This document shows positions 34,925 to 44,572 of a stretch of DNA of 64,000 nucleotides, piece by piece. Origin of the DNA: CAYYFX01 sp964571855 (GTDB lineage: Bacteria > ARS69); the NCBI GenBank assembly GCA_964571855.1, contig CAZNDO010000021.1, positions 1 to 64,000 on the forward strand. Direction: 5' to 3'. The translations under genes were made by a program, and so were the position numbers. The notes under the pieces are model-generated. The model did no database searches and was not told the origin of the DNA. It saw nothing but the letters and a program-made list of their open reading frames with translations. Positions within the stretch are counted from its first letter, which is position 1, and each line of letters starts with the position of its first letter.

Positions 34925-36288
34925 GCGCCGACCACCGCCGTCATCACGGAGCGCACCTTGCCCTCCATCTCGGCGCGGATGGCGGCGAGCCGCTCCTCCG
35001 TGTCCGCCTCGAAGCGCAGCACGAGGAGCGGCGTGGTGTTCGACGCGCGCACGAGGCCCCAGCCGTCGCCGAAGTCCACGCGGGCGCCGTCCACGTCGAT
35101 GACCTTGTGCGTCTTCTTGTAGTGGTCCGCCACCTGCCGCACCACCTCGAACTTGTGCGCCTCGGCGCAGTCCACGCGGATCTCCGGCGTGGACGGGTAC
35201 TTCGGGATCGACGCCATGATCTCGGACAGCGGCGCGTCCTCGTTCGCCACGATCTCCACGAGCCGCGCGGCCGCGTACAGGGCGTCGTCGTAGCCGAAGT
35301 AGCGGTGCTTGAAGAACATGTGCCCGGACATCTCGCCGGCCAGGAGCGCGCCGGTCTCCTTCATCTTCTGCTTGATGAGCGAGTGGCCCGTGCGCCACAT
35401 CACCGGCGTGCCGCCGTGCGCGGCGATGTCCTCGATGAGGCCCTTCGAGCACTTCACCTCGAAGATGATGGACGTGGGACCGTCCGCGAGCACCTGCCGC
35501 GCGTAGAGCGCGAGCAGCCGGTCGCCCCAGACGATGCCGCCCTTCTCGTCCACCACGCCGATGCGGTCGGAGTCCCCGTCGAACGCGATGCCGAGGTCCG
35601 CGCCGGTCTCCTTCACCTTCGCGATGAGGTCCTTCAGGTTCTTCTCCACCGTGGGATCCGGATGGTGGTTCGGGAAGCGGCCGTCCGGCTCGCAGTACAG
35701 CTTGTGCACGGTGCAGCCGAGCGTCTCCAGCACGTTCGGCGCGTGCGGACCGGCCACGCCGTTGCCCGCGTCCACCACCACGGTGAGGCCGCGCTCCGGC
35801 ATGACGCCCTCGGTCAGCCGGCCCAGGTACTCCGGCAGCACGCGCCGCTCCTCCACTTTGCCCGAGCCCTGCGCGAAGTCCCCCGCCTCGATCAGCTTGC
35901 GCACGGACTGGATCTTCTCGCCGTGGATGGAGTCCTTGCCCACGGACGTCTTGAAGCCGTTGTACTCCGCCGGGTTGTGCGACCCGGTGATCATCACGCC
36001 GCCGCCCACGTTGCCGTTGTACAGCGCGTAGTACAAGGCCGGCGTGGGCACCACGCCCACGTCCACCACGTCCAGCCCGGTGGAGGTGAGCCCCTTCACC
36101 AGGTCGTCGCGGATGCGGTCGGAGGAGAGGCGCACGTCGCGGCCCACGGCCACGTTCCTCGCGCCGGCGCGCACCAGCATCGTGCCCAGCCCCTTGCCGA
36201 GCAGCGTGCACGTGGCGGGATCCAGCTGCGGGTCCACGACGCCGCGGATGTCGTACTCGCGGAAGATCTCGGGATTGATGGACGCCAT
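34921..36288 (-). CDS. manB: Phosphomannomutase/phosphoglucomutase
   Basis: Interconverts hexose 6- and 1-phosphates. 455 aa, four-domain alpha-D-phosphohexomutase. Begins with the family REYDIRG, has the phosphoserine loop TGSHNPAEYNG at about residue 101, the metal loop DGDSDRIG, the sugar-binding loop GEMSGHMFF and a C-terminal phosphate-binding RASNTTP. ATG at 36288. Coupled to manC, so it probably feeds mannose-1-phosphate. Confidence 0.93.
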   Translation of the reverse strand: MASINPEIFREYDIRGVVDPQLDPATCTLLGKGLGTMLVRAGARNVAVGRDVRLSSDRIRDDLVKGLTSTGLDVVDVGVVPTPALYYALYNGNVGGGVMITGSHNPAEYNGFKTSVGKDSIHGEKIQSVRKLIEAGDFAQGSGKVEERRVLPEYLGRLTEGVMPERGLTVVVDAGNGVAGPHAPNVLETLGCTVHKLYCEPDGRFPNHHPDPTVEKNLKDLIAKVKETGADLGIAFDGDSDRIGVVDEKGGIVWGDRLLALYARQVLADGPTSIIFEVKCSKGLIEDIAAHGGTPVMWRTGHSLIKQKMKETGALLAGEMSGHMFFKHRYFGYDDALYAAARLVEIVANEDAPLSEIMASIPKYPSTPEIRVDCAEAHKFEVVRQVADHYKKTHKVIDVDGARVDFGDGWGLVRASNTTPLLVLRFEADTEERLAAIRAEMEGKVRSVMTAVVGA

Positions 36289-36327
36289 GCGTGTGTCTCC
36301 GGAACGGTCCAGGGTGCGCGCGGGCGA

Positions 36328-36870
36328 TCAGACGACGCCTTCGTCGTCCTTCATCCCGCGCAGCTTCTCGGGGATGCGCTGCTTCAACTCGTCCCAGTGC
36401 AGACGCTCGCGCGCGCCCTCGGGGATGAGCCCCAGGAGCACCGCGCCCGAACGCAGCGCCCAGGGATAGGTCACGGATGCGCGGGTGGCGCCGAAGCCGC
36501 CCACGCCCTCCACGGCGAGCGCGAGCACGCCCACGATGGCCAGCCCGCGCGCGAGGCCGAAGGCCGCGCCGGCGAGGCGGTCCACCCAGGACATGGCCAT
36601 CTTCTCCAGCGCCTTGCGCAACAGCCAGCCGGCCAGCGCCGCCACCACGCCGACGCCGAGGAACACGAAGAGGAACGCCACGGCCGCGGCCACGCTCGGG
36701 CTCATCCAGCGCTCCAGGATCAGGGCGAGCGCGCCGGACTCCTTCGCGGCGAGCCAGAAGCCGACCGCGAGCCCGGCCAGGGAGAAGACGGTGCGCACGG
36801 CGCCCCGCCAGAGCCCGGCGAGGAACGACGCGCCGACGATGGCGATGAGGATCCAGTCCACCCAGTTCAC
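36328..36870 (-). CDS. cvpA: CvpA family membrane protein
   Basis: 180-aa protein with four membrane spans (about 3-25, 30-48, 60-88, 98-120), resembling the CvpA/colicin V production family. It begins VNWVDWILIAIVG and has the WVDRLAGAAFGLARGLAIV segment after span three. GTG at 36870 has GGGAG 9 nt upstream and gives the family N-terminus. Lies 39 nt upstream of manB. Function in the family is poorly defined. Confidence 0.8.
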   Translation of the reverse strand: MNWVDWILIAIVGASFLAGLWRGAVRTVFSLAGLAVGFWLAAKESGALALILERWMSPSVAAAVAFLFVFLGVGVVAALAGWLLRKALEKMAMSWVDRLAGAAFGLARGLAIVGVLALAVEGVGGFGATRASVTYPWALRSGAVLLGLIPEGARERLHWDELKQRIPEKLRGMKDDEGVV

Positions 36871-36969
36871 GGCAATGTCTCCCGAGGTCCGGCGGAGGCT
36901 ATCGGCGGCGTTGCGGGGTGTCAACGACGGGGTCGCGCAGGGACCGCGTGACCGCCCGGCGTACCGGAC

Positions 36970-38928
36970 TCACCCGGTGAAGCGCCAGGTGAGTCCCCAC
37001 ATCCGGGAGAAGCCCGGGAGGCGGATGCCGGGCTCGATCTCGTCCGCGCGCTCCATCAGGTCCATGAAACGGTAGAAGAAGACGGCGTCCCCCACCTCGC
37101 CCTCGAGGATCACGTCGGTGAGCCACGCGTCCGCCACCGGGGCGCCGGCGTCGTCCACGCGGTCGCGCTCGTGGGTGAGGCGGCCGCGCACGCGCGCCGC
37201 GAGCTCGCCGGAGAAGAGGCGCTTCTCGAGGTAGCCCTCCCCGGTCCACGTGAGCGCGGGGCGGCGCGGCAGGCGCGTGTCCGCGGTGACGTCGCGCGCG
37301 GAGAGCGCGGTGACCGACGTGCGCAACAGGAGCGTGCCGATCCCGGGCGCGCCGGGGAACGGGAAGCGGTCCGTGTCGAGGCCGGCGGAGGCGCCGCGGA
37401 TCTCCGCGTCGCCGTACGGCGCGTCCAGCACGGCGCGGCGCGCGCGCACCTCCTCGAACGTGGGCTCGCGACGCGCGTCGTCCACGTTCGTGGCGAAGCC
37501 GGCGGCGCGCCAGGCGACGGGCCCCGTGCGGACGCGCGCGCCGAGCGTGGCCGAGAGGTGCACCTCCGCGTCGTCCGGCGACGCGGCGTCCGGATCCGGG
37601 AGGCGCTCGCCACGCGAGAGGATGGCGAAGAGCACGGCCCGTCCGCGCGGGGCCTCGGCCTCCAGGCGCACGTGCGGCGCCAGCGGCCGGCCCTCGTCCG
37701 CGTCGGCCCTCACGGTGAGCGTGGCGAAGGCGGCTGCCTCGTGGCGGGTGATGCGCAACGCCGCGGCGCCGCGCAGCCGCGAGTCCGTCTCGTCCGCCTC
37801 CTCCCGCTGCACGCGCACGTTCGATCCCTCGATGCGCGCGGTTGCCGGGAAGCCGCGGAAGAACGGGACGTCCGCGGTGACGCGCAGCGACGGCACGAGG
37901 AACTTGCGGGTCTCCACGTCCGCGCCGCCCACGCCGGTCTCGAGCTTCGCGCGGGTGAGGTTCGCCTCCACGAGCGCGCCGCCGGCGGACGTGGCGCGGA
38001 ACAGCTCCGCGCGCATGTCCTCGCGCTTCGTGAGCACGGAGCGGATCGTGTCGAACTCGAAGCCGCCCATGCGACCGTCGCCCTTGAAGATGCGGTACTC
38101 CAGCCGGCCCTGCGTGCGGTCGTCGATGCGGCCGGCCAGCCGCACGTCGAGCAGGCGATCCACCTCCTTCGTCCCGGGAAAGAACCCTTCCAGGCGGCGG
38201 GACTCGGTGGCGGCGAACAGACCCGCGGAGGACCCGAGGCGCAGCGCGCCCTTGAACGCGCCGCGCTGCCAGTCGTCCACGCCCTCCTCGGCGGACGCGC
38301 GCGTGAGCAGCTCCTCGGGGAGCGGCTGGCTCGCGAGCGCGAGCACGGCGCCGTCCACGGCCTCCGGGCCGTACAGCGCGGCCGCGCCGCCGCGCACGAT
38401 CGCCACGCCGTCCAGCTCGCCCAGCCCCGCCTCGTGCGACTGCGGCCCCGACGTGCCGGGCAGCGCGAGGGACGAACCCGGCCGGAGCAGCGCGGAGCGG
38501 TCGCTGCCGGCGCCGGAGAGATCGAAGGTCTCGGCCGTGGGTCCCTGGGACATCTCGCGCGTGCGCACGCCCGGCTGCAGGCGGAGGATGCCGGCGAGGC
38601 TCGCGAATCCCACGGGCGGCACGGGGTCGTCCGGCGTGCCGAAGCGGACGGAGGCGACGTCGGCGGAGCGCTCCGGGCGGAACCAGGTGAGCGCTTCCCA
38701 CGACGGATCCGGGGTCCAGGGCGGGACGGCGGGCAGGGAGTCCGCGGCGGCGCCGGCGGTGGAGTTGGCCGTGGAGTCGGCGCCCGCGGGGGCCGCCGCG
38801 GCGGAGTCCGGCGTGGCGGTCAACGGCGTGATCGCCGGAGCCGCCACGGAGTCCGCATCCTGCGCCCGCGCGGGGACGGCGAGCGCGAGGCCGAGGAGCG
38901 CCGCGACCGTGAACCGCGCCGCGCTCAC
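36970..38928 (-). CDS. TonB-dependent receptor-like outer-membrane protein
   Basis: 652 aa. Signal peptide (about 1-22), an Ala/Pro/Ser-rich linker, and a plug domain about 100-210 with the typical GVRTREMSQG and LDGVAIVRGGAAALYGPEAVDG motifs. A beta-barrel follows to a terminal WRFTG. No clear TonB box and no N-terminal carboxypeptidase-like domain were seen. GTG overlaps the ECF gene stop (GTGA), so the receptor and the inner-membrane component are co-translated. Probably takes up a vitamin or metal complex; substrate unknown. Confidence 0.8.
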   Translation of the reverse strand: MSAARFTVAALLGLALAVPARAQDADSVAAPAITPLTATPDSAAAAPAGADSTANSTAGAAADSLPAVPPWTPDPSWEALTWFRPERSADVASVRFGTPDDPVPPVGFASLAGILRLQPGVRTREMSQGPTAETFDLSGAGSDRSALLRPGSSLALPGTSGPQSHEAGLGELDGVAIVRGGAAALYGPEAVDGAVLALASQPLPEELLTRASAEEGVDDWQRGAFKGALRLGSSAGLFAATESRRLEGFFPGTKEVDRLLDVRLAGRIDDRTQGRLEYRIFKGDGRMGGFEFDTIRSVLTKREDMRAELFRATSAGGALVEANLTRAKLETGVGGADVETRKFLVPSLRVTADVPFFRGFPATARIEGSNVRVQREEADETDSRLRGAAALRITRHEAAAFATLTVRADADEGRPLAPHVRLEAEAPRGRAVLFAILSRGERLPDPDAASPDDAEVHLSATLGARVRTGPVAWRAAGFATNVDDARREPTFEEVRARRAVLDAPYGDAEIRGASAGLDTDRFPFPGAPGIGTLLLRTSVTALSARDVTADTRLPRRPALTWTGEGYLEKRLFSGELAARVRGRLTHERDRVDDAGAPVADAWLTDVILEGEVGDAVFFYRFMDLMERADEIEPGIRLPGFSRMWGLTWRFTG

Positions 38929-39455
38929 GACCCCGCCAGCCTTCGCCGCGCGAGCGCCGCGAGCAAGGGCGGCCCGAGGCCGGCGAAGAACCCCACGTTC
39001 CACACGGTGTGCCACACGCCGAAGGCCCAGCCTCCCCACAGCACCGGCCACGGATCCGCGGCCGCCCCGATGGACACCGCCGTCCCGTAGTTCGTGAGCC
39101 CGTCGTATGCCAGCGTGAGGATCAACCCCGCGGCGCCCAGGAGGATCGGTCCGTTCCACCGCGGGTTCGCCCGCGCCCGCGCGGCCACGAACGCGCCGGC
39201 CGCGCCGAGCATCGCTCCGCCCGCCACCTGCGAGAGATACGTGGGCGGCGGCGCCGCCCCGTACGGGTTCAGCCCGGAGTACAGCGCCAGCCCGAGCGCG
39301 CCGGCGGCCGCACCGCCGCGCGGCCCGAGCGCCGCGCCCGACGCGAAGGACGCGAGGCTGACGAGCTCCACGTTCGGGATCCCCGCGAGCAGGAATCCGA
39401 GCGCGGCCACGAGCGCGGCGAACAGCGCGACGGCGGCGATGGTACGCGTGGACAT
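38925..39455 (-). CDS. ECF-type transporter S component-like membrane protein
   Basis: 176-aa hydrophobic protein with about five spans. Its FAALVAALGFLLAGIPNVELVS start and Gly/Ala-rich helices resemble substrate-binding (S) subunits of energy-coupling-factor transporters. No ECF ATPase or T subunit is next to it. ATG at 39455. Paired with the TonB receptor in one transcript, which suggests one substrate crossing both membranes. No cobalamin or thiamine riboswitch was seen in the 60 nt before it. Confidence 0.7.
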   Translation of the reverse strand: MSTRTIAAVALFAALVAALGFLLAGIPNVELVSLASFASGAALGPRGGAAAGALGLALYSGLNPYGAAPPPTYLSQVAGGAMLGAAGAFVAARARANPRWNGPILLGAAGLILTLAYDGLTNYGTAVSIGAAADPWPVLWGGWAFGVWHTVWNVGFFAGLGPPLLAALARRRLAGS

Positions 39456-39517
39456 CGGGTCGCCTGCGCGGACGGGGAAAGTCCGCGGAGCGTAGCGGCG
39501 GGATGCGGGAGCGTCAA

Positions 39518-39549
39518 CGCACGGCCCGACCCCCGAGGCGGGCCGTGCG
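39518..39549 (-). terminator. Terminator hairpin after the TPR gene
   Basis: 11-bp perfect stem CGCACGGCCCG with CGGGCCGTGCG and a 10-nt loop, 17 nt past the stop of the gene at 39567 on the minus strand. It separates that gene from the ECF/TonB operon. Confidence 0.65.
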
Positions 39550-39566
39550 TCGCTCCGTGCGATGGA

Positions 39567-41432
39567 TCAGCTCGACTGGACGAGCCGGTCGAGGCGGTCC
39601 TGCGTGTCCCGGAAGTCCGGGTCCAGTTCCAGGATGCGGCGGAAGTGCCCGATCGCGTCCTCGTCGCGGTCCAGCACGCTGCACGCGATGCCCAGGTTGT
39701 AGTGGAGCCCGAGCTTCATGCGTTCGTCCGGGATCGGGAGCGAGAGCCCCTTCTCCAGCTCGCGGATGGCCAGCTCGATCTGGCCCTTCCGCAGGAAGCA
39801 GTAGCCCAGCATCTCCTGGCTCGGCAGCGCGAAGTCCTCGCCGCGCGCGGCCACCTCGAACTCGACCGCCGCCTCCTCGAACAGCTCCATCTCCATGAAC
39901 GTGGTGCCCAGGTCGTAGTGCGCCTGGTGATCGTCCAGGTCCAGGATCTCGCTCGTGGCGGCCACGAAGTCGGCGATCACCTCGGAGACGTCGCCGCCCT
40001 CGATGAGGCCGAGGTCGTCGCCGATGACGACGGCCTGCGCCTCCATCTGCGGCTCGTGCGCGGCCTGCTCGAAGAACGCGGCCAGCTCGTCGTCCTCGAC
40101 GGCGGCGGGCTCCACCTCGAGGGAGTAGCCGTCGGACGCGGGCGCCGCGGCGGCCTCGGGCTCCGTTTCGGCGGGCGTCGCGAACGCCGCATCGAACGCG
40201 GCCTCGATCGGCGTCGGCGCGGCCGGCTCGTGCCGGGCCGGCTCGTGCGCGTCGGAATCGAGTCCGGGCGGCTCGTCCTCCACGGCAGCGTGCCCGTCGA
40301 ACGCGGGCGAGCCCGCGGCCGGCGGCATCACGATGCCCGGCAGGGACGACAGGTCGGCGGCCGGCGGCTCCGCCTCGGGCAGGACGGACGTGGGACCGGC
40401 CCCGAAGTCCGTCGTGAGCTCCAGCCCGTCGGACGGCGCGGGCGCGGCGGCCGGCGGCGGCGCGGCGGCGGCCGGCGGCGCGGCCGCGGGCTTCGCGGGC
40501 GGCTTCGGCATGTCCAGCGTGAGCCCGGCATCCAGCCCCTTCGGCTCCGCGAAGAGGGCGTCCTTCGTCAGCGACGGCTGCGCCTTCTTGCGGCGCGGCG
40601 GAAGCGGCGGCGGGGGCGGGAGCTTGGGGTTGGACTTGGGGTCGTAGCGCGCCCACGGGATCGCGGACTTGAGCGGCTTCGAGGGACCGTCGATGTCGAG
40701 GCCGTTCGGCTGCTCGATCCGTCCCCAAAACCTGTCGCGGCTCTCGGACGCGCCCCCTTTCCGCACCTTCGAGGGCGCGTCGTCCAGGGTGCGCAGGGAC
40801 ATGATCTCGGTCATGTTCGGCGGCGCGTCGGCGGGCGCCTCGCCCGACAACCCGGCGGCGCGGCGCTCGCACTCCTGCGCGCGATCCGTCAGCCCGCGGT
40901 CCGCCCACGCCTGCGCGGCGTCGCGGTAGCAGGCGGCCGCGTCGTCCTTGCGGTCCACCTTCTCCAGCATCTCCCCGTAGTGGATGTGCACCTCGGGGAA
41001 CGCCTTGAGGATCTCGCACGCCTCGGCGAACGCGGCCAGCGCCATCGGGTACTCGCCCGCCTCCTCCTTGCGGCGCGAGAACTCGCGCAGGAACTTCACG
41101 CAGTCGCCGCCCAGGCCCTGGCGCGCGTACAGGTTGCCGAGGATCCCGTAGACCTCGGTCTGGTCGCGGTCCATCCGGAGGACCTTCTTCCCCACCGCGA
41201 TGCCGTTGTGGAAGAGGCCCTCCTCCGCGTAGAGGCGGCACGCTTCCAGATAGGCCTCGAACGCCTTCTCGGTGCGGCCCTGCTTCGTGTGCAGGTCGCC
41301 GATCAGGTTCAGGATGGCCGGGTTCTTCTTGCGGGAGCCCTCGAGGACGGCGCGGTACTCGGCGATCGCGTCATCGTACCGCCCCTTCTGGAGCAGGTCG
41401 GACGCCTTCCGCATGGTGTCGAGTTCGGGCAA
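39567..41432 (-). CDS. TPR-repeat protein with Pro/Ala-rich linker
   Basis: 621-aa soluble protein. N-terminal TPR repeats (about 8-195: YDDAIAEYRAVL, TEKAFEAYLEACRLYAEEG, DDAAACYRDAAQAW) are followed by a long Pro/Ala/Glu linker (about 200-470) and C-terminal TPRs (about 500-615: FEEAAVEFEVAA, IELAIRELEKGL, DEDAIGHFRRILELDP). Likely a scaffold. The linker makes it resemble gliding or polarity TPR proteins, but no family can be named. TTG start at 41432 with GGAGGAG upstream; an ATG seven codons in is the alternative. Confidence 0.75.
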   Translation of the reverse strand: MPELDTMRKASDLLQKGRYDDAIAEYRAVLEGSRKKNPAILNLIGDLHTKQGRTEKAFEAYLEACRLYAEEGLFHNGIAVGKKVLRMDRDQTEVYGILGNLYARQGLGGDCVKFLREFSRRKEEAGEYPMALAAFAEACEILKAFPEVHIHYGEMLEKVDRKDDAAACYRDAAQAWADRGLTDRAQECERRAAGLSGEAPADAPPNMTEIMSLRTLDDAPSKVRKGGASESRDRFWGRIEQPNGLDIDGPSKPLKSAIPWARYDPKSNPKLPPPPPLPPRRKKAQPSLTKDALFAEPKGLDAGLTLDMPKPPAKPAAAPPAAAAPPPAAAPAPSDGLELTTDFGAGPTSVLPEAEPPAADLSSLPGIVMPPAAGSPAFDGHAAVEDEPPGLDSDAHEPARHEPAAPTPIEAAFDAAFATPAETEPEAAAAPASDGYSLEVEPAAVEDDELAAFFEQAAHEPQMEAQAVVIGDDLGLIEGGDVSEVIADFVAATSEILDLDDHQAHYDLGTTFMEMELFEEAAVEFEVAARGEDFALPSQEMLGYCFLRKGQIELAIRELEKGLSLPIPDERMKLGLHYNLGIACSVLDRDEDAIGHFRRILELDPDFRDTQDRLDRLVQSS

Positions 41433-41547
41433 CGGACTCCTCCGGGGTGGGCCCGGCGCGGAAGCGGGGGCGGTTCCGTGTGCGCGCCGACGCCCACGCG
41501 GCCCCGGCTCATCCCGGGATCGGCCGATTCCCCGGAGGTCTTGAGAC

Positions 41548-42810
41548 TCAGCCCACCACCCGCCGCCCCTTCTTGATGACCGTCCGGACCGGGTTCGTCC
41601 CGAACCGCTGGGGGACGGCCCGGTAGTCCGGGACGTCCAGGACCAGGAGGTCCGCCTGCTTCCCGGGGGCCAGGGAGCCGATCCGGTCGGCCCGGTCCAG
41701 GGCGAAGGCGGCGTTCACGGTGGCGGCCACGAAGGCCTCCGAGGGGAGGAGGCCGAGGTGCAGGCACGCCAGCCCGATCACCACGCCCATGGCCTCCACC
41801 CCGCAGCTCCCGGGGTTCAGGTCCGTGGCGATGGCCACCGCCACCCCGGCGTCCACGAGGCGCCGGCCGTCCGCGGGCGGGATCCGGCAGGAGAAGGTGG
41901 TCCCGGGCAGGAGGACGCCGATCGTGGGCGAGTCCGCGAGCGCGGCCACCCCGGCGTCCGACACGGCGCTGAGGTGGTCCGCGGAGGCGGCCCCCACCTC
42001 GACCGCCAGCTCGGCGGCGCCCGACGGGGCGAACTCGTCCGCGTGCAGCCGGGGCTTCATCCCGGCGTCGCGCGCGGCAAGCAGCACGCGGCGGGACTGG
42101 TCCACCGTCCACACGCCCCGTTCGCAGAAGACGTCCGCGTACTCGCACCGCTCCAGCATGGCCACGGCCGGGATCATCTCGTCGATCACGAGGCGCACGT
42201 ACGCCTCGCGGTCCTCCCGGTACTCCGGCGGGAACTCGTGCGCGCCCAGGAACGTGGCCACGGTCTCCACCGCGTGACCCTCGCTCGCGCGCATCAGCGC
42301 GCGGACCTGCTTCAGCTCCGCGTCCGTGCGCAGGCCGTAGCCGCTCTTCGCCTCCAGCGTGGTGGTGCCGTGCGCGAGCATCCGGTCCAGGCGCTCGCGC
42401 GCGAGACGGGCCAGGTCCTTCTCGGACGCGTCGCGCACCGCGCGCAGGGAGGCCTGGATGCCGCCGCCCTTCGCCGCGATCTCCCCGTAGCTCTCGCCGG
42501 CGAGGCGCCGCTCGAACTCGTCGTGCCGGGAACCCGCGAAGACCAGGTGCGTGTGGCAGTCCACGAAGCCGGGGCACACGGTGCCGCCGTGCGCGTCGAT
42601 GCGGACCGCGTCCGCGGCCATCGGGATCCGCCCCAGCTCGTGCGACGGCCCCACCCAGGCGATGTGCTCGCCCGCCACGGCCACCGCGCCGCGCTCGATC
42701 CGGCCCACCTCGCGGAGGTCCTCGCGCCGGCGCGGGCCGGCCAGCCCGGGGCGCTCCATCGTGAGCACCTCGGACGCGTTCTCGACGACGAGCGTGGCGC
42801 GTTCGCTCAT
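41548..42810 (-). CDS. hutI: Imidazolonepropionase
   Basis: Third step of histidine degradation: imidazolonepropionate to N-formimino-glutamate. 420-aa amidohydrolase with metal ligands in GFVDCHTHLVFAG, the substrate Tyr in KSGYGL, LHADEF and the catalytic Asp in IATDLNPGSC. Lies 13 nt after hutU. ATG at 42810. The gap before it (41433-41547) shows no feature. Confidence 0.96.
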   Translation of the reverse strand: MSERATLVVENASEVLTMERPGLAGPRRREDLREVGRIERGAVAVAGEHIAWVGPSHELGRIPMAADAVRIDAHGGTVCPGFVDCHTHLVFAGSRHDEFERRLAGESYGEIAAKGGGIQASLRAVRDASEKDLARLARERLDRMLAHGTTTLEAKSGYGLRTDAELKQVRALMRASEGHAVETVATFLGAHEFPPEYREDREAYVRLVIDEMIPAVAMLERCEYADVFCERGVWTVDQSRRVLLAARDAGMKPRLHADEFAPSGAAELAVEVGAASADHLSAVSDAGVAALADSPTIGVLLPGTTFSCRIPPADGRRLVDAGVAVAIATDLNPGSCGVEAMGVVIGLACLHLGLLPSEAFVAATVNAAFALDRADRIGSLAPGKQADLLVLDVPDYRAVPQRFGTNPVRTVIKKGRRVVG

Positions 42811-42823
42811 CGCGGCCGCCGCG

Positions 42824-44488
42824 TCATCGGTCCGTGATGCCGGGCAGGTCCATGTCCTTCTCGCGCGCCACCTGCACGGCCAGGTCGTACCCGGCGTCCG
42901 CGTGCCGCATGACGCCGGTGCCGGGGTCCGCGGTGAGCACGCGCTCCAGCCGCCGGCCGGCCTCCGCGGTGCCGTCGGCCACGATCACCATGCCGGCGTG
43001 CAGCGAGTTCCCGATGCCCACGCCGCCGCCGTGGTGGAACGACACCCAGGTGGCGCCGCAGGCCGTGTTCAACAGCGCGTTGAGGATGGGCCAGTCCGCG
43101 ACCGCGTCCGAGCCGTCCTTCATCGCCTCGGTCTCCCGGTACGGCGACGCCACGGAGCCGGTGTCCAGGTGGTCGCGCCCGATCACGATCGGCGCCTTCA
43201 CGCGCCCGGACGCCACCAGCTCGTTGAAGAGGCGCCCCGCCTTCGCGCGCTCCCCGTAGCCCAGCCAGCAGATGCGCGAGGGCAGCCCCTGGAACGCCAC
43301 GCGCTCGGCCGCGAGCGGCAGCCAGCGCGCGAGCACCTTGTCCTCGGGGAACGCCGCGAGGAGCGCCTCGTCCGTGGCCGCGATGTCCGCGGGATCGCCG
43401 GAGAGCGCCACCCAGCGGAACGGTCCCTTCCCGCGGCAGAAGAGCGGCCGGATGTACGCGGGGACGAAGCCGGGGTAGCCGTACGCGCCCTCGAGCCCGC
43501 CCTCCTCGGCGGCGCCGCGGAGGTTGTTGCCGTAGTCGAAGACCACGCTGCCCTTCGCCTGCAGCGCGAGCATGGCCTGCACGTGGCGCACGGCGGTGGC
43601 CTTCGCGCGGCGGACGTAGTCCGCGGGGTCGCGGCGGCGGAGTTCCAGCGCCGCGTCGAACGGGAGGCCGGACGGCACGTAGCCTTCGAGCAGGTCGTGC
43701 GCGGAGGTCTGGTCCGTGACCACGTCCGGGCGCAGGTCCGAGGCCAGGATCTTCTCGAAGCAGTCCGCCGCGTTCATCTCCACGCCGATGGACACCGCGC
43801 GCTTCTCCGCGAGCGCCTTGCGGGCGCGCGCGAGCGCGTCATCGAAGGACGCGGCGGCCTCGTCCAGGTAGCGCGTCTCCAGGCGTCGGCGGATGCGCGA
43901 CGCGTCCACCTCCGCCACGAGCGCCACGCCGCCGTTCATGGTGGCGGCGAGCGGCTGCGCACCACCCATGCCGCCGAGCCCGGCGGTGAGGACCAGCCGC
44001 CCGCGGAGGTCGCCGCCGAAGTGCTGCGCGGCCAGCTCCGCGAACGTCTCGAACGTGCCCTGCAGGATCCCCTGCGTTCCAATGTAGATCCAGCTCCCCG
44101 CCGTCATCTGGCCGTACATCATGAGCCCCTTCCGCTCCAGCTCGCGGAAGTGCTCCCAGTTCGCCCAGCGTCCCACCAGGTTCGAGTTCGCGATGAGGAC
44201 GCGCGGCGCGTCCGCGTGCGTGCGGAAGACGCCGACGGGCTTGCCGGACTGGACCAGCAGCGTCTCGTCCGGGCCGAGGCGGCGCAGCGTGGAGACGAGC
44301 GTCTCGAACGCCTCCCAGTTCCGCGCGGCGCGCCCGGACCCGCCGTACACCACGAGCGCGTCCGGGTGCTCCGCCACGTCCGGGTCCAGGTTGTTCATGA
44401 GCATGCGCATCGCGGCTTCGGTCTGCCACGTGCGGCAGGCGAGCTGCGTGCCGCGGGGCGCGCGGACCTCGCGGGCGGCGACGGTCAT
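42824..44488 (-). CDS. hutU: Urocanate hydratase
   Basis: Second step of histidine degradation, NAD-dependent: urocanate to imidazolonepropionate. 554 aa. The NAD-binding TAGLGGMGGAQPLAATMNGG and the active-site Cys in RPLFCRGKGPFRWVALSGD are present. ATG at 44488. Coupled with hutI; histidine ammonia-lyase (hutH) is not in this window. Confidence 0.97.
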   Translation of the reverse strand: MTVAAREVRAPRGTQLACRTWQTEAAMRMLMNNLDPDVAEHPDALVVYGGSGRAARNWEAFETLVSTLRRLGPDETLLVQSGKPVGVFRTHADAPRVLIANSNLVGRWANWEHFRELERKGLMMYGQMTAGSWIYIGTQGILQGTFETFAELAAQHFGGDLRGRLVLTAGLGGMGGAQPLAATMNGGVALVAEVDASRIRRRLETRYLDEAAASFDDALARARKALAEKRAVSIGVEMNAADCFEKILASDLRPDVVTDQTSAHDLLEGYVPSGLPFDAALELRRRDPADYVRRAKATAVRHVQAMLALQAKGSVVFDYGNNLRGAAEEGGLEGAYGYPGFVPAYIRPLFCRGKGPFRWVALSGDPADIAATDEALLAAFPEDKVLARWLPLAAERVAFQGLPSRICWLGYGERAKAGRLFNELVASGRVKAPIVIGRDHLDTGSVASPYRETEAMKDGSDAVADWPILNALLNTACGATWVSFHHGGGVGIGNSLHAGMVIVADGTAEAGRRLERVLTADPGTGVMRHADAGYDLAVQVAREKDMDLPGITDR

Positions 44489-44572
44489 GGGGGACCTCCG
44501 GGGTGCGGGGCCGAGGACGCGAGGTTACGGAGGGCGGAACGAGGCGTCAACGGACCGGCCGACCGGCCGAGG

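Noticed and set aside
39456..39517. Riboswitch before the ECF/TonB genes
   Set aside because: The leader is only about 60 nt, and no cobalamin, thiamine or other aptamer core was recognised.
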